Source: Panicum virgatum (Eukaryota > Streptophyta > Magnoliopsida > Poales > Poaceae). From it: a DNA stretch of 64,000 nt. Numbering within the stretch: the first letter of the stretch is position 1; each line of letters begins with the position of its first letter. The DNA is taken from NCBI RefSeq assembly GCF_016808335.1, contig NC_053149.1, forward strand, positions 23,659,238 to 23,723,237, written 5' to 3'. The translations under genes were made by a program, and so were the position numbers. Positions 47,506-59,979 of the stretch are shown here, piece after piece. The notes beneath the pieces were generated by a model. The model was not told the origin of the DNA and did no database searches. It worked only from the letters and a program-made list of their open reading frames with translations.

Positions 47506-48556
47506 TGTCGTGGAGCTGCAACCACGGCCGGGTGGCGGAAGGCACCCGCCCTAGCCCAGAGGGTGTGTACTCGGGGGTTAGCTAGTCCCAGAACGATCTC
47601 ACTCAAGAACACGATGAACACAGCAAGATTTAGAGTGGTTCGCGCCGCCGGAGCGTAATACCCTATGTCCACTGTGTGTTGTATTGCCTCCCCACGAGAG
47701 TGTGAGAGCTGCGAGAGCTTGTGTCCGTCCGGCCTTGTCCTGTACCCAGCGAGTGCCTCCCTTTTATATCTCAAGGGAGGCGCGTACATGGCTGCCGGGA
47801 CCCTGACAAGTGGGCCCAGCGATGCGGTATAAAATATAGTACTGTTCATCATTATGGTGTTGCAGGCAAAGGAGATCTTTCTCTGGATATCTTTGCCTGC
47901 TCTTGGAGTCTCCCGTTCAGCATGTCTAGGCGCTGTCTTGTCGGAACGGCGCCCGTCGTAGCCAGCGGCGTCGCCTGCCACGTAGCTGAACGGCTGTGTA
48001 GGGAGCGGCGTAGGCGGTATGATGAAAAGTGCCGTGCCGTCGTATCCATTTAATGCGGCTGACGGGCTCTGCGTGGGCGCGGCACAGGCGGCTGCACTGT
48101 GCACCTTGGTAATACGCGGTGCACAGCGGGGCCTGACAAAGGCTGTCCCGCGTGCTACGGCGGCAGAGCATGCGTCAACCATCCGCATTAAATGCGGTGG
48201 GTGGGCGAGTCCCCCTTGCGGAGGACTCGCGCACGAGCCCGCGCCCGTGCCTCTGGGACATGTGGCGGCTCCGGACCCCCACACGGTAAGGGGGGTCCGG
48301 ACGGCGCAGGAGGTCCCGGACCCCTATGGGGGGTCCGAGGCCTCGGCTGTCAGCTCGGAGCTTCCCTTTCTTAGAGACACGTGGCGTCTCCGGACCCATC
48401 CCCAGGCGGGGAACGGGTCCGGGGCCGTTGGCCTGGTGAGGGAAGAGCCTGACCGGAGGGGCCTGGCTACTCCGTCCTTACGCGTAGTTACGGATAACTA
48501 CGCGGGTCCTGTCTTGCTGCGGTAAGAGTGGGTATCCCTGCTACAGGGTACCGACA
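47506..48556 (-). mobile_element. Solo LTR (probably Ty3-gypsy), 1051 bp
   Basis: The insert reads TGTCGTGGAGCTGCAACC at the left and CAGGGTACCGACA at the right (TG...CA). Flanks are ACGAC (47501-47505) and ATGAC (48557-48561). E1 has the empty site with ACGAC, so the right copy changed by one CpG transition. On minus, TATAAAAGGGAGGC (about 47770-47757) is a good TATA box, and GAACCACTCTAAATCTTGC follows in the R/U5 part. No internal region or second LTR is present. Confidence 0.85.
47757..47771 (-). promoter_or_regulatory. TATA box of the 1.05-kb solo LTR
   Basis: GATATAAAAGGGAGGC is read on minus in the middle of the LTR, as expected for a U3/R boundary. It points toward 46329 and so would transcribe the distal protease exons of E2 in the sense direction. 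Confidence 0.5.
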
Positions 48557-51500
48557 ATGACCCAGTGCTCACTGCAAGATTATACGGAGGCAGTTCTTGG
48601 TAGTTAAGGTTTAAACAATTCGATTGCAGAATAGAAAGAGTTAGACGGAAGGAATCACTCACGCAAAGTTGTAAGGAAACAATATCATTTGCTTGTTGTG
48701 ATGAACGGTTATGTACTTGAACAAGTTTTGGTATAACTCATCGGCAGTGTCGCGTAGAATCCTCCAATTACAAGTAATTGGGTCGATGAAGCCGAGGTGA
48801 GAGTATCTCTTTCTCCTACAAGTTTGTATCTCCATTCTACATGATACCGAATAAATCAAGAGATCAATATGTTGAGATCATGCAAAACAATACATAAGGA
48901 GAGTAAAATACTTACAGAACCCACAAGCCGACCATAGAGATGTCGAGGGCCTCCTGATGGAATAGTTGGTAAATTTCTTCCCAGTTTATCCATATAATGG
49001 CCTCCCCCCGTAAGAAATCATCATCTTTAATCTTTGCGCCCTGCATGAAGATGTAATCGGCCATCGCACGCATGTAGTGCTGGTGCAGCTTATACATTTG
49101 CGTTGGAAGCACGGACACTACTTCGGGGGTACAAGAGATTTGCCGATCTCATACGTCCATTTGACGACCACATCGGCCTTTGGAATATCTTCTCCCCCTG
49201 CAATCTGAGCCGCCGTCAGGTTTGATTCTTTCAAAAATGTAACAAAGTCTTGTTCTTGCGCCGTTTGTCCCACTACGAGAGGCTCTATTGATTGTTTCTT
49301 TTGGGCTCCGAGCTGTGGAATGTCGGACGACGACAACTTTGATTGTCTCTTCTTTTTCTCAGTAGTTTTGATAATTGTGCGTTCGTAGTCTGAAGGGGGG
49401 TCTCTCGGAATGAATTTTCTCTTATTTGCTTCGCACATTCCCTTAAAAAATTTCAAATCTATCGGATTTATCACTTTCTCGGGCTCCGGTTTCGGCTTCG
49501 GCTTGAAGTGCTCTTTAACTCTTTCTTGAGTTATCTGATCGCATTCTTCAAGGCTCATGTCCCAGGGTTTAATAGGAGCCTACTTGGTTTTCTTCTCCTT
49601 TTCCTTCTTCTTTGGGGGCTCCTTAGCCGGTGCAGCTATCTTCTTTGCCGGCGGTCGTTTCTGCTTCTTTGCCGGCAGTGGAGGGGGTGACCATGGAGGC
49701 GACGGTGACGCTTGAGTGTTCATCGGCGCATGAGATGATGGTGATAGAGAATGTGCCGGTGAACCTTGCCGAGACAGTGCTGCCCTTGGGGAGTTTTGCG
49801 AAGATGCCGGCCTTGGAGAGGCATGCTGAGATGCCGGTCTTGGTGTTTGATCATCCGACTTTAGGATAATGTAGCGCTTATCCCATAGGATGTAGCCATG
49901 AATGGCTTCTGCTAGTGTCCTCTCCCCATCGCCTCCAGGAATATCAAGCTCGAGCGTCTCCCAACCCTGGCACACCTGCTTCACGCCAACTCTTGTGTAT
50001 CCTGGCGGAATTTGCTGCCCGTGGTACACGTCGCCTGGCTGGGTTGGCATGGCGGTAGCGTACGCAACAGTGAACATTAAGTTCTTAACGGCAGTCTGCA
50101 GGTCACAAAGTGTCCACTGGGTGATCTCATCCACTGGAAATCGCTGCGGGGCCGTCGCTTCAACTGCGGCCTGGATCCCCGTTGGCTCGGCGACGGCGAC
50201 GTCTGTGGAAGCGCAACTGCTTTTCCGCTGAGACAGATGATCGGCTGCGATATTAGGCTCTGGAGGCACCGTTTGCGCTTGTTATTGCTGGCTCATTGCT
50301 ATGGCCACTTGGCGTTGAATCTCTTCCTCCAGTCTTTGATCGTGTGACATGAGCCGTTCCTCTACCCTTCGCAAGTGCTCCCGCTCATCATTCTTTCTTC
50401 TTTGCCGGCTTCTATATGATTCAATGTAATCCCTGAACCCATACTTCCACGAAACCACGCCTTTGCCTCTTGTGCGGCCCGGATGCTCTGGATTCCCAAG
50501 GGCGTTAGTCAGCTCGTCCCTCTCTCTATCCGGCTGGAATGTTACCTCGGCCGCTGCTTGTATGGCCTCCTGTAGTCTCTGGGCTGCTCGCTGGATGTTT
50601 GGCCCATAGATGCAGTCACCAGTCAATGGGTCCAAGCTTCCCCCGTGACCATAAAACCAGATCCTTGACCTTTCAGGTCAGTTCATGGTCGCAGGTTGGA
50701 TGCCTCTGTCAAGTAGATCCTGCTCCATCTTCTCCCATTTGGGTATTGCAAGCTTGTAGCCTCCTTGGCCTAGAGTGTGATGGTACACTTTCTTCGAGGC
50801 ATTGTCTTTGGCCTTCTGCACCTTCTCAAGCCCAGCTCTGAAGACTTGTATTCCACAACTGCATCCCAGTGACCCCTGAGCTTTTCAAACTCGCCGGTAA
50901 ATACGGGTGTGATCCCGGTCTTGATATATTTCTTCCTCAAAATTTTCTTGAATGATTGCAGCTGTTCGGCCATCTGACTCAGGGTCCAGCGCTTGCATAT
51001 CTCTTCGGATTCAGCTGGAACCGTGAAGTTTTTCTTAAGCTCCCGCCAGCACCATTCTTTTTCTCTTTCGAGTACCGCATCCCGTTCCTCGCTTGGATTG
51101 GAAGCTTTCCAGAGACTGAAGTTGATCGGGATGTGGTCCCTGACAATACATCCGGATTGTCTTATGAATTTTTTGGCGGCAGCTTCTAGAGCGATCGGTT
51201 CACCATCTGGACCAACTTCCGTTATAATGAACCGCCCTTCCAGTTTTTTTGTTGGGCCTCGCTTCGTCTTTTTCTGCTGCGACGATGATCCAGACGGCTA
51301 TAAAAAAACATTCATAGTATTCATATAGATTCAGATGAAAATATGATTGTCACTACAAATAAGTATAGTTGTGATATGTACATTAGCACTTTGTTCAGCA
51401 GCAGCGTCATCCTGAATAGATGGTGGCTCAATTCCATCACCAGACATATTCAAATATATGTCGGTATTGCCGCCATCATCAGCTTGTTGAGCGACATCTC

Positions 51501-51949
51501 CTTGACCTTCGCCAATCATATTCAACAGGAATTGTTCGTCTTCCGCGTTTGTGTCGCGGGTCCATCGTAACTAAAATATGAATACAAATAAAACCCTAAA
51601 AAAATTCTCTAAATAATCCACATATTTAGATCGGTAACTATCGGAAACAATTCGGTCGGTATCGGTAACGATCGGAAACTATCGGAAATGATTCGGTCGG
51701 GATCGGTAACGATCGGAAACTATCAGAAATGTTTGTGTGTTAGCGCGAGTTTGCGAGCTCGAGAAGTAATATAAATGACATAATTAAATAATAAATACAT
51801 GATACATTAAAATATTTGAATGACATAATTAAAGAATAAATACATGATAAATTGAACTCTTTGAATGACATAAAAAATAATAAATACATGATAAATTAAA
51901 GTCTTTGAATGACATAATTAAATAATGAATACATCGTAATAGAAATTCT

Positions 51950-52870
51950 CTCTAATTCTATATTTCCTTCTCTATTTCTCTCTAAATTCTCTCTAATAAT
52001 ATATCCATAATTTGTCGCTAATAATATATCCAAAATTGATTTCTAATAATATTTGCACAAAATTTGCACCTAATTCTAATAATTGAATTCTACTTAATAT
52101 ATAATAAATAAAATTAACACCTAATTCACTAAAATTTGCACAAAATTTAGGGTTTGGGGGTCGGGGCGGCAACGGCCCACGGTCGGTGCCGTTTTCACCT
52201 AATGCAGCTCGGGGCGGCGCACGGGCGAGGCGGAGGTTGAGGACGACGACGGCGCAAGCGGCGCGGCGGTGGACGACAGGTGCGAGCGGGGAGGAGGGAC
52301 GACGTCGGAGCTCGGGGTGGAGGCTCGGGGTGGACGCTCGGGGCGGCGGAGATCGGGGACGACGGCGCGGGGGGCAGCGGAGCTCTGGGCGGCGCTCGGG
52401 GATGGCGGACCTCAGGACTGGCGGCGCAGTGGGGCGGCAGAGCTCGGTCGGCGCGTCCTCTGGTGGCGGGGGACGGCGGCGCTCCGGGACAACGACGGCG
52501 GCGAGCAGGAGGCGGTGGCGCAGGGGACGGCGGCGGCACGAGCGAGGCGGAGATCAAGAACTGACCAAGTGGTGGAGGAAGGCGGAGGAATGTGAGATAT
52601 ATAGGGTGGGGGCCTTTTGTCCCGGGTGAAGCCACCACCCAGGACAAAAGGGCCTTTTGTCCCGGGTGGTGGCTTCACCCGGGACTAAAGATGATTTTGG
52701 GCGGGCCGGGAAAATTTCCAGCCCACGGCCCACCTTTAGTCCCGGGTGGATCTACCACCCGGGACAAAAGGGCCCGTTTTCCCTCGTTCCCGCCAAATCT
52801 TATGTTTGTTTTGTTTCTTTTTACTTCTCTTTTAAAATTGGCTTTCATTTGTTAATTCAATTAATAAAAT
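51950..52870. other. Foreign-looking block in E2 with CACTA-type hairpin repeats
   Basis: AT-rich start, then a GC-rich stretch (52190-52600), then large inverted repeats (52610-52770) built of TTTTGTCCCGGGTGGTGG / CCACCACCCGGGACAAAAG. Such repeats belong at element ends, yet this lies in the middle of E2 and is absent from E1, where the deletion removed it. It looks like the end of another CACTA element without its terminal CACTA. GC-rich frames here have no domain. Confidence 0.5.
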
Positions 52871-53408
52871 TATGATTCAAAAAATTATGGAACAAAATTT
52901 CTTATCTCTATATAAACTTGATACATGCAACAAAAATAATTAATTTTCATTCATGTGATTGGGTCAACGAAATATCTAACTTTTTTGAAATCATATTTGT
53001 TATTTTGACCATGCAAAAATATATTAGGTGAACAAATTTTTTCAAACTGTTGCTTTTCGACAGAAAGTGGATTCTATCACGATATTAACGTTTAAAAAGT
53101 GAATTTTAGATAAAATTAAGCAATTTTATGATATTAATGAGTAGTGTGTGAGTTTGAGAGATAGTGTGTGTTAGTGAGATTGTGTGTGTTAGTGAGAGAG
53201 TATAGTGTGTTAATGTGAATGTAATTTCAAGAAATAAATAAAATTAGTTGAGTAATCCATTATTGAATGAAAATTATAATTGAGTCTGCTAATTAAGTGA
53301 AAAATATAAAAAATAATATATATAACACATAAAATATAATTGTACAGTACATATATAATAAAAGTATTCGAATTGCGATTACGTTTTTATACAATAATAT
53401 AAAATGAT

Positions 53409-56400
53409 TCAAGTACTTGAAGGATTAGCGGTAACAGACTTTCTCTTCACAAATGTCCCTTGATTATGATCACGGCGCAAGTATGGAGCATCATCATTGA
53501 CTAGCAAGATGCATGGATCAGCATTTACTTCGAAAGGTGGAATGACAACAAAATTATTATATTCTTGTGACAAGTCTGTTTTGTCCTCCACTCCAACGAT
53601 GTCTCTTTCCTGATAGAACTATGTGTCGCTTAGGCTCATCCTTTTGCTTATTTATCCCCTTTTTTGGCTTGCTGGACATGTCCTTAATGTAGAAAACCTG
53701 AGCGACATCCTGGGCTATGACAAATGGTTCGTCTCTATACCCAAGATTGTTGAGATCAACTATTGTCATTCCATACTCATCTTTTGTTACCCCTCCTCCA
53801 GATAGCTTAACCCATTGGCAACGAAATAGAGGCACCTTGAAATTGGAATCGTAATCCAGCTCCCATATCTCTTCAATGTAGCCGTAATATGTGTCCTTTT
53901 TCCATTATTGTCCGTGGCATCCATACGAACACCACTGTTTTGGTTGGTACTCTTTTTATCTTGGGCTATTGTCTAAAATGTGTTTCCATTTATTTCGTAC
54001 CCTTGATATGTTAAGATATTCCAAGATGGTCCCCTAGCCAATAAGAACAATTATTCACTTATATCCATGTTATGCATTAGATGCTTCCGCAACCAGCTGC
54101 AGAAAGTGTTCATGTGCTCACGTGTAATCCATGCCTCAGATTTTTCTAGGAAATTGGAGAGCAGAATTTTCTTGTGTTTCTCGATATATGGGTCAACCAA
54201 GGATGATTGTTGAAGAACCGTATAATGCGCTTTCTTGAATGAGGAATCATCTGTGCAGACATAAAATTTCTTTCCTAATGTACCCTTTCCAGTTGGTCTC
54301 CCCTCATATCGCGATTCAGGGACTCCAATCCGTTTAAGGTCATCAAAGTCAATGACCTCCGCAGTTCCGTAGGCACTGGCGATCCTTCCTTCTGGAGGAG
54401 CTCGATTACGAACACTTTTCTTGAGTACCCCCATGAACCTTTCGAATGGGAACATGTTGTGTATAAATACTGGACCGAGGATATCAATCTCTTTGACAAG
54501 GTGCACTAGAAGATGTGTCATAATGTTGAAGAAAGATGGTGGAAATATCAGTTCAAAGCCAACAAGACATTGCACCACATCATTTTGCAGCTTTATCAAA
54601 TTCTCCAAGTCAATTATCTTCTGAGAAACTGCGTTGAGGAAGGCACATATCTTCACGATGGTTAACCGAACGTTATCAGGCAGAATCCCCCGCAGCACAA
54701 CTGAAAGTTCGGTCATAAGCACATGGCAGTCATGGGACTTAGATTTGTAAATTTCTTCTCTGCCAAATTTAAGATTTCTTTTATATTCGATGAGTATCCA
54801 GATGGAACCTTTATACTGCTCAAGCAGTCAAACATGGTTTATTTCTCTTCCTTACTAAGAGTTTTGCTGGCAGGACTTAAGTATTGTCGTCCATTATCTC
54901 GCTGTTGTGGATGTAAGGCATCTCATTCTTCCATACGTTGCAATTCTTGACGTGCTTCTACTGCATCTTTTGTCTTTCCGTACACTCCCAAGAATGCTAT
55001 CAGGTTGACGCAAAAATTCTTCGTGAGGTGCATCACATCAATTGCATGACGAACATCTAAGACTTCCCAATATGATAGCTCCCAAAATATAGATTTCTTC
55101 TTCCACATGGGTGCCATTCCGTTTTCGTTCCTAATAGGTTGGCTACCAGATCCCTTTCCAAAAATAACTTCCAAATCTTTTACCATGTTGAAGATGTCTT
55201 TACCACTACGGTGCATCGGTTTTGTTCGGTGGTCCGCTTGGCCTTTGAAATGCTTGCCCTTCTTTCGTACCGCATGTCTGATGGGAAGAAACCAACGATG
55301 ACCCATGTATACATCCTTCTTACAGTGAGTCAACCATATATTATCGGTATCGTCTAAACAGTGTGTGCATGCTTTGTATCCCTTGTTCGAATGTCCTGAC
55401 AAATTACTAAGAGCAGGCCAGTCATTGATCGTTACGAACAACAATGCTCGTAGGTTGAAGTTTTCCTGTTTGTATTCATCCCACATCCGTATACCTTCAT
55501 CGCCCCAGAGCAATAAGGGTTCTTCGACCAATGGTCTTAGGTACACATCAATGTCATTTCCGGACTGCTTTTGACCCGAGATAAACACTGGCATCATGAT
55601 GAACTTTCGTTTCATACAGAGCCATGGTGGAAGATTGTACATACAAAAAGTCACAGGCCAAGTGCTATGACCACTGCTCATCTCACCAAAATGATTCATG
55701 CCATCCGTACTCAAACCGAACCATATGTTTCTCGCTTCCAAATCAAATTCAGGGTACGTTCTATCTATTTTTCTCCACTGTGACCCATCAACGGAGTGTC
55801 TCAACATCGAGTATTTCTTGCGTTCCTCTTTATGCCATCGCATCAACTTAGCATTATCTTTATTTCTAAACAGAACGCTTCAAACGTGGTATTATAGGAG
55901 AATACCACATGACCTTCGCATGAACTCTTCCGGGGAGGCTCCCCTCGACATCTCCAGGATCATCTTTTCTAATCATGTAACGCAATGCACTGCATACGGG
56001 ACATGCATCCAAATTCTCGTACTCGTCTCGATAGAGGATGCAGTCGTTGGGGCATGCATGTATCTTTTGCACTTCCAATCCTAAAGGGCAAACAAGTTGT
56101 TTGGCTTCATACATTGTGGCAGGCAATTCGTTGTCCTTAGAAAGCATTTTTTTTAACAAATTTGAGTAATTCACCAAATCCCTTGTCGGATACACCATTT
56201 GTCGCCTTCCATTACAGCAACTCCAATGTGGTGCCAAGTTTCTTCAATCCATTTTGACAATCTGGGTACAACTTACGGTGGTCCTCTAACAACTTCTGGA
56301 ACTTCGACCTCTCCGTTTCACTCACAGTCTGCCTGCACATTGTGCAATGCCTGCCCCAGATCATCGCTGGGATCATTTTCTGCTACATCTACTTCGAGCT

Positions 56401-56731
56401 CTTCCAGGGAAATATCGTCATCGAATGCACCGATTCTAGCATTCCCGGAAAAGTGGTCGTCAAAATCTTCTTCATTGTCTTCCATGGTAACTCCCTGTTC
56501 TCCGTGCTTCGTCCAACAAACATACTTCTCCATGAAACCATTTGCGAAAATGTGACTGTGTAGGATTTTTGAAGATGAGTAATTCTTGTTATTGTTGCAA
56601 TGAACACACGAGCAGCACATAAAACCATTCTGCTTGTTTGCCTCAACCACAAACAAAAAATAATACAGGCCATCAATGATTTCTTTCGAACGTCGGTCAA
56701 CATTGTACATCCATTGCCGGTCCATCTGCAT
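53409..56731 (-). pseudogene. E2 gene 1: tnp2-type CACTA transposase, full length but with frameshifts
   Basis: It starts near 56731 with the transposase-associated domain (DRQWMY, DRRSKEIIDGLYYF, CCSCVHCNNNKNYSSS), then an acidic linker and CPLGLEVQKIHACPNDC. The tnp2 core is at 55846-54923, with LSTDGMNHFGEMSS, CMYNLPPWLCMKRKF, LLFVTINDWPALSNLSGHS and VRHAIDVMHLTKNF. A DUF4218-like region follows (54722-54051: NVRLTIVKICAFLN, VHLVKEIDILGPVFIHNMFP), then a DUF4216-like region (53835-53409: FRCQWVKLSGGGVTKDEYGM, VFYIKDMSS). Lesions by comparison with E1 are a 2-bp loss near 56322, an A-run indel near 56150, a 1-bp insertion near 55875 and a CGA to TGA stop near 54925. The catalytic residues of the family appear retained. 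Confidence 0.85.
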
Positions 56732-56943
56732 TTTAAATAAATCGATTTAAATTCTTTACACATATCGAATAAATAAAATATATTAAACCTAAATTAAAAT
56801 GTAACATAACATGAATAATTAAAATATATGCAATATCCATCATACATCTTGATTAATTAAAAAGAGAACTTAATCCATTACAGAACATAACAAAGGAGTA
56901 CTATACATGAAACTTAAAAATTCGGACAACAAAACATATGTTT

Positions 56944-57254
56944 TCAACCGTCCTTGCGTTGGAACGCAGAATGCTCTAACGGATTTCTTGCTGGCGCAGA
57001 AGAAGATGGCGGAGCTGAAACCTCCGAGTTTGGTGGTGACGAACCGTAACGCCGTAATAAATCCTCAAGATCAAACGGAGGTTCCTCGCCCCTTGCCATG
57101 CATTCTCTATATTCTTTTTTCCAAATAACGGAGCGCTGCCTTATAAAAAGCATTAGATTTTTTGGACCGATGACCTACTCGAATTGTGCCCATCTCTCCA
57201 GAAGGACAACGATCACCCCCACCGACGCCACTCCCTTCAGCTGCTGAAGCCATA
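56944..57254 (-). pseudogene. Small unrecognised ORF of E2, counterpart of 12729-13025
   Basis: It starts MASAAEGSGVGGGDRCPSGE and runs through HRSKKSNAFYKAALRYLEK. A stop and inserted sequence then separate it from GEEPPFDLEDLLRRYGSSPP and the shared tail NPLEHSAFQRK. The function is unknown. Confidence 0.4.
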
Positions 57255-58393
57255 TTTTACTGAAAAATACCTTTATTTTCCACAAAATTAAAATTCTTAC
57301 CATTACAATGCAAAAATTATTTACTATTACAATTACAATGATCAAATTAATAACTCTTGCAAATAACAATGAAATCATATAAAAAAGACGAAATATATCA
57401 TTAATCCTCAAGAAATCTCTAATTAATTGAAAGAAATCTCTATAACTTCTAATTATTTTGACACCCTTCGGTTCCATGAGTACACTCTTTTCAATATCCA
57501 GAAACCCTCTAAAAGAAAAAATAAACCTTTATTTCTGAAAATGTATATGTCAGTAACCTCAACCCTGCGGTGATGACAGCCTTTCAGGGGGACACGGTGC
57601 GGTACAAGGATGTCACCAATCGGCCAGTCGCAGCACCAACATTTACAATTAATAGGCACAGCACTTGACACAGTCAGCGTGCTCGTTGATATGTTCTCAG
57701 TACAACAACGGCCATGCTGACTACGTCAAATGCTGTCTTCTTATCAATCGGAAGTGCTGGTGATGCGACCAACCGATTCGCGACGTCCTTATAGCACATC
57801 GTGTATCCCAGAAAAGTAGTGCCATCACCGTTGGATGGAGATTAACGACAAAAACTTGTTTCGAAATAAAGATTTTTTTAGCTTCTAGATGGTTTCAATG
57901 TGAGCCTGAATAAATACATCACTAGAGTGTCAAAATAATCCATTCATAATACAAAAAATTCTAATATACTCATTTCATTAATTCATTTATGAATACAAAA
58001 ATCAACTATCCACAATATGGTCATATATACAAGTACATCACATAAAGTGTCTACACTCATTCTAAAAATTTCTACTATCCACATACTCATCTAAATCTAA
58101 AAGAAAATCACACCTACATATGCAATCTAGCTAAATGTCCAAGAAATGAGCTAGCTACACATTTTCTCTATTTCTAAAGCATGAAATGAGCTAAACAAGC
58201 CAAGGAAGAAGAGAAAAACAAGCCCCAAACCTTTAGCGCCGATGGATAGACGGGGAATCAAAGATCTTCACAAATGTGGTGAAGAAATGAGCAAGAACTC
58301 CTCCCTCCCGAGCCAAGAACAACAAGAAACAAGAAACAAGTGAGCTGAATGGCTCGAGCGGGGAGAGAGGGACGGGGATAAGGGGGCCAAGAC

Positions 58394-58610
58394 CTTTTGT
58401 CCCGGTTGGAGACACCAACCGGGACAAAAGGGGGGTCTTTTGTCCCGGTTGGTGGCTCCAACCGGGACAAAAGGCCGTTTTGTCTCGGTTGGTGACTCCA
58501 ACCGGGACAAAAAGCCCCTGTCCCCCCCCCCCCCCTCCCCCCCCCCCCCCCGCCCCGCGCTGGCCCGACTTGGACCCGGGACAAAAGCCACCTATTGTCC
58601 CGGGCCCAAA
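58394..58610. repeat. E2 right subterminal repeat block with a poly-C tract
   Basis: Alternating TTTTGTCCCGGTTGG-type units as in E1. At 58522-58551 a C-run interrupted by a single T replaces the shorter CCCCTGTCCCACGC of E1. The run may have expanded from the CCCC already present. Confidence 0.85.
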
Positions 58611-58661
58611 GGCTGCTGGGACAAATGGCCTGGAACAAAGGCCTATTCTGTAGTAGTGAAT

Positions 58662-59979
58662 GCTTATACCAGTAAGTTCAAGATGAACATGCTACATGAA
58701 AACTAAAGAACGAACCTTAACATGTGAGTCAGACGGCAGGAATCAGTCAGGCGAGGCCAAATCTATGGCTGCGACCAAGATGCGCTATCAACAACCAAAC
58801 TAGCATATTAATAGCTTTCATCAACCCCCACCTCTAATTCCCATGCCCTTTCCCATCAATTGCCAAATGCACCATTAAAAAAATATGCTCTCACCTCGTA
58901 ATGTAAATAAACTGTGTACCTCAAGCAGACTACTATATTTAATAGGTGATCATGGTCCAGAGTACTAGGTTTAGTATGGTAGAAAATTCTATACGCAGCT
59001 CAAGTAAGTAAACTGTGAAATGATGTGATTCCACTGAGAAGCTAACCAAATAGTTATTAGAATCATTCCTCCCAGAATGGATCACATTGAGTGACTAGTA
59101 TAGAAGCATTCTACTACAACCTAATTGCCACACATTAATATCAATACAACCTAAATGCCACACAGGATCTGTTTGGCTCATCTCCAACTTCGAGATCGTT
59201 GGATCCACAGTTTATAGACTAAATTAAAATGGTTTAAATATTTATATTAGTTTAAACTCTAAACAAATTGATTCGTCTAAATGCTCTAGAAGTACCTCAA
59301 ACTCCAGATTCAAGATTTCTTAGAGCTACACAAACCCAGCTCAAAGAAATCAAGAGATTTCTTAGAGTTGGAGCTATACCAAAAAGGGCCATAGTAATGC
59401 GACATTACATAACAAACCTATGCGGAGCATTTGCATCTTAGAGAAACCAAATTCTGCTACAATTCGCAATTGCAGAGACATACCTTATCTAGGTTCAGCA
59501 GCTGAGTTGAAAATGCACTGAAGCTGTAGCATACAGAAACAAAAAAGGAAACAGTCATATGTCAGAACTCTGACTTGCAAAGATACCAAGTAATTGTTTG
59601 ATTTCTAAGATTTCCACAGATGCACTATTGGCAGCACAACTTGAATGGCATCAGTAGCCAGGAAAATAGATTACACCAGACTTATGTACACAAGCAGCAG
59701 ATCGTATCACGCTGCATCCTACCATAATTTGCATCGAGCAATGATCTTGAGTCAACAAAGGGGGAAAAAAGAAGTTCTTATTTATTTGTTCTTCCATTTG
59801 AATTCGACGAATTTTGTTGCCTTTCCCGATATCATCGCTCGAAGCGCGCACCAAGGAAGAGGCAGAGATCCTGAACCCCCAAAGGTCCCAACCACAGGGG
59901 CAAACATACATGTATACAGAAGCGGTTTGCAGACAGGCAGGCGAGAGGAGGAGGTAGCAAACCAAGCCCCACGGGGCGG
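58662..59979. other. Flank of E2; possible 3' UTR and one candidate exon
   Basis: No long frame. On minus, 59523-59484 looks like a small exon: acceptor TATGCTACAG, 40 bp reading FSAFSTQLLNLDK, donor AAG|GTATGTC. No partner exon is found before E2 begins at 58658. The 3' untranslated part of the gene at 59980 also lies here. Confidence 0.35.

Larger units (their letters stand above)
46813..51565 (-). pseudogene. E2 gene 2: TNPA-like protein with Ulp1/C48-like protease, interrupted by a solo LTR
   Basis: Same architecture as the E1 gene: ATG at 51565, stop at 46813-46815. The transposase_24-type block is at about 50970-50280 (DPLTGDCIYGPNIQRAAQRL, WKYGFRDYIESYRSRQRR). The linker contains many Pro and Lys, and the region MSLEECDQITQERVKEHF starts at 49558. 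In the protease part the cysteine motif is intact (TNLCAYYVCE, Cys codon 47135-47133), unlike E1. The LTR (47506-48556) cuts between EHW and VVIVIIPEK, separating the His side from the Asp and Cys sides. A 2-bp deletion after the fourth codon and an in-frame stop near 50283 are further lesions. Confidence 0.8.
46329..58658 (-). mobile_element. CACTA (En/Spm) transposon copy E2, about 12.3 kb
   Basis: The left end is CACTACTACAAAAACG and the right end, reversed, is CACTACTACAGAATAG. AAT flanks both sides (46326-46328, 58659-58661). It is nearly identical to E1 over kilobases, but retains the full-length transposase region (53400-56731) that E1 lost. A 1.05-kb solo LTR sits in the protease exons. 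Without it the element is about 11.3 kb, probably close to the complete family length. Coding frames carry several frameshifts and stops, so E2 is not an obvious autonomous source either. Confidence 0.93.

Noticed and set aside
48019..48525. A 168-codon plus-strand frame as a gene
   Set aside because: It lies entirely inside the solo LTR at 47506-48556 and has no domain.
2001..58658. E1 and E2 as a segmental duplication of the locus
   Set aside because: Similarity stops exactly at the CACTA termini, and each copy has its own 3-bp target duplication.
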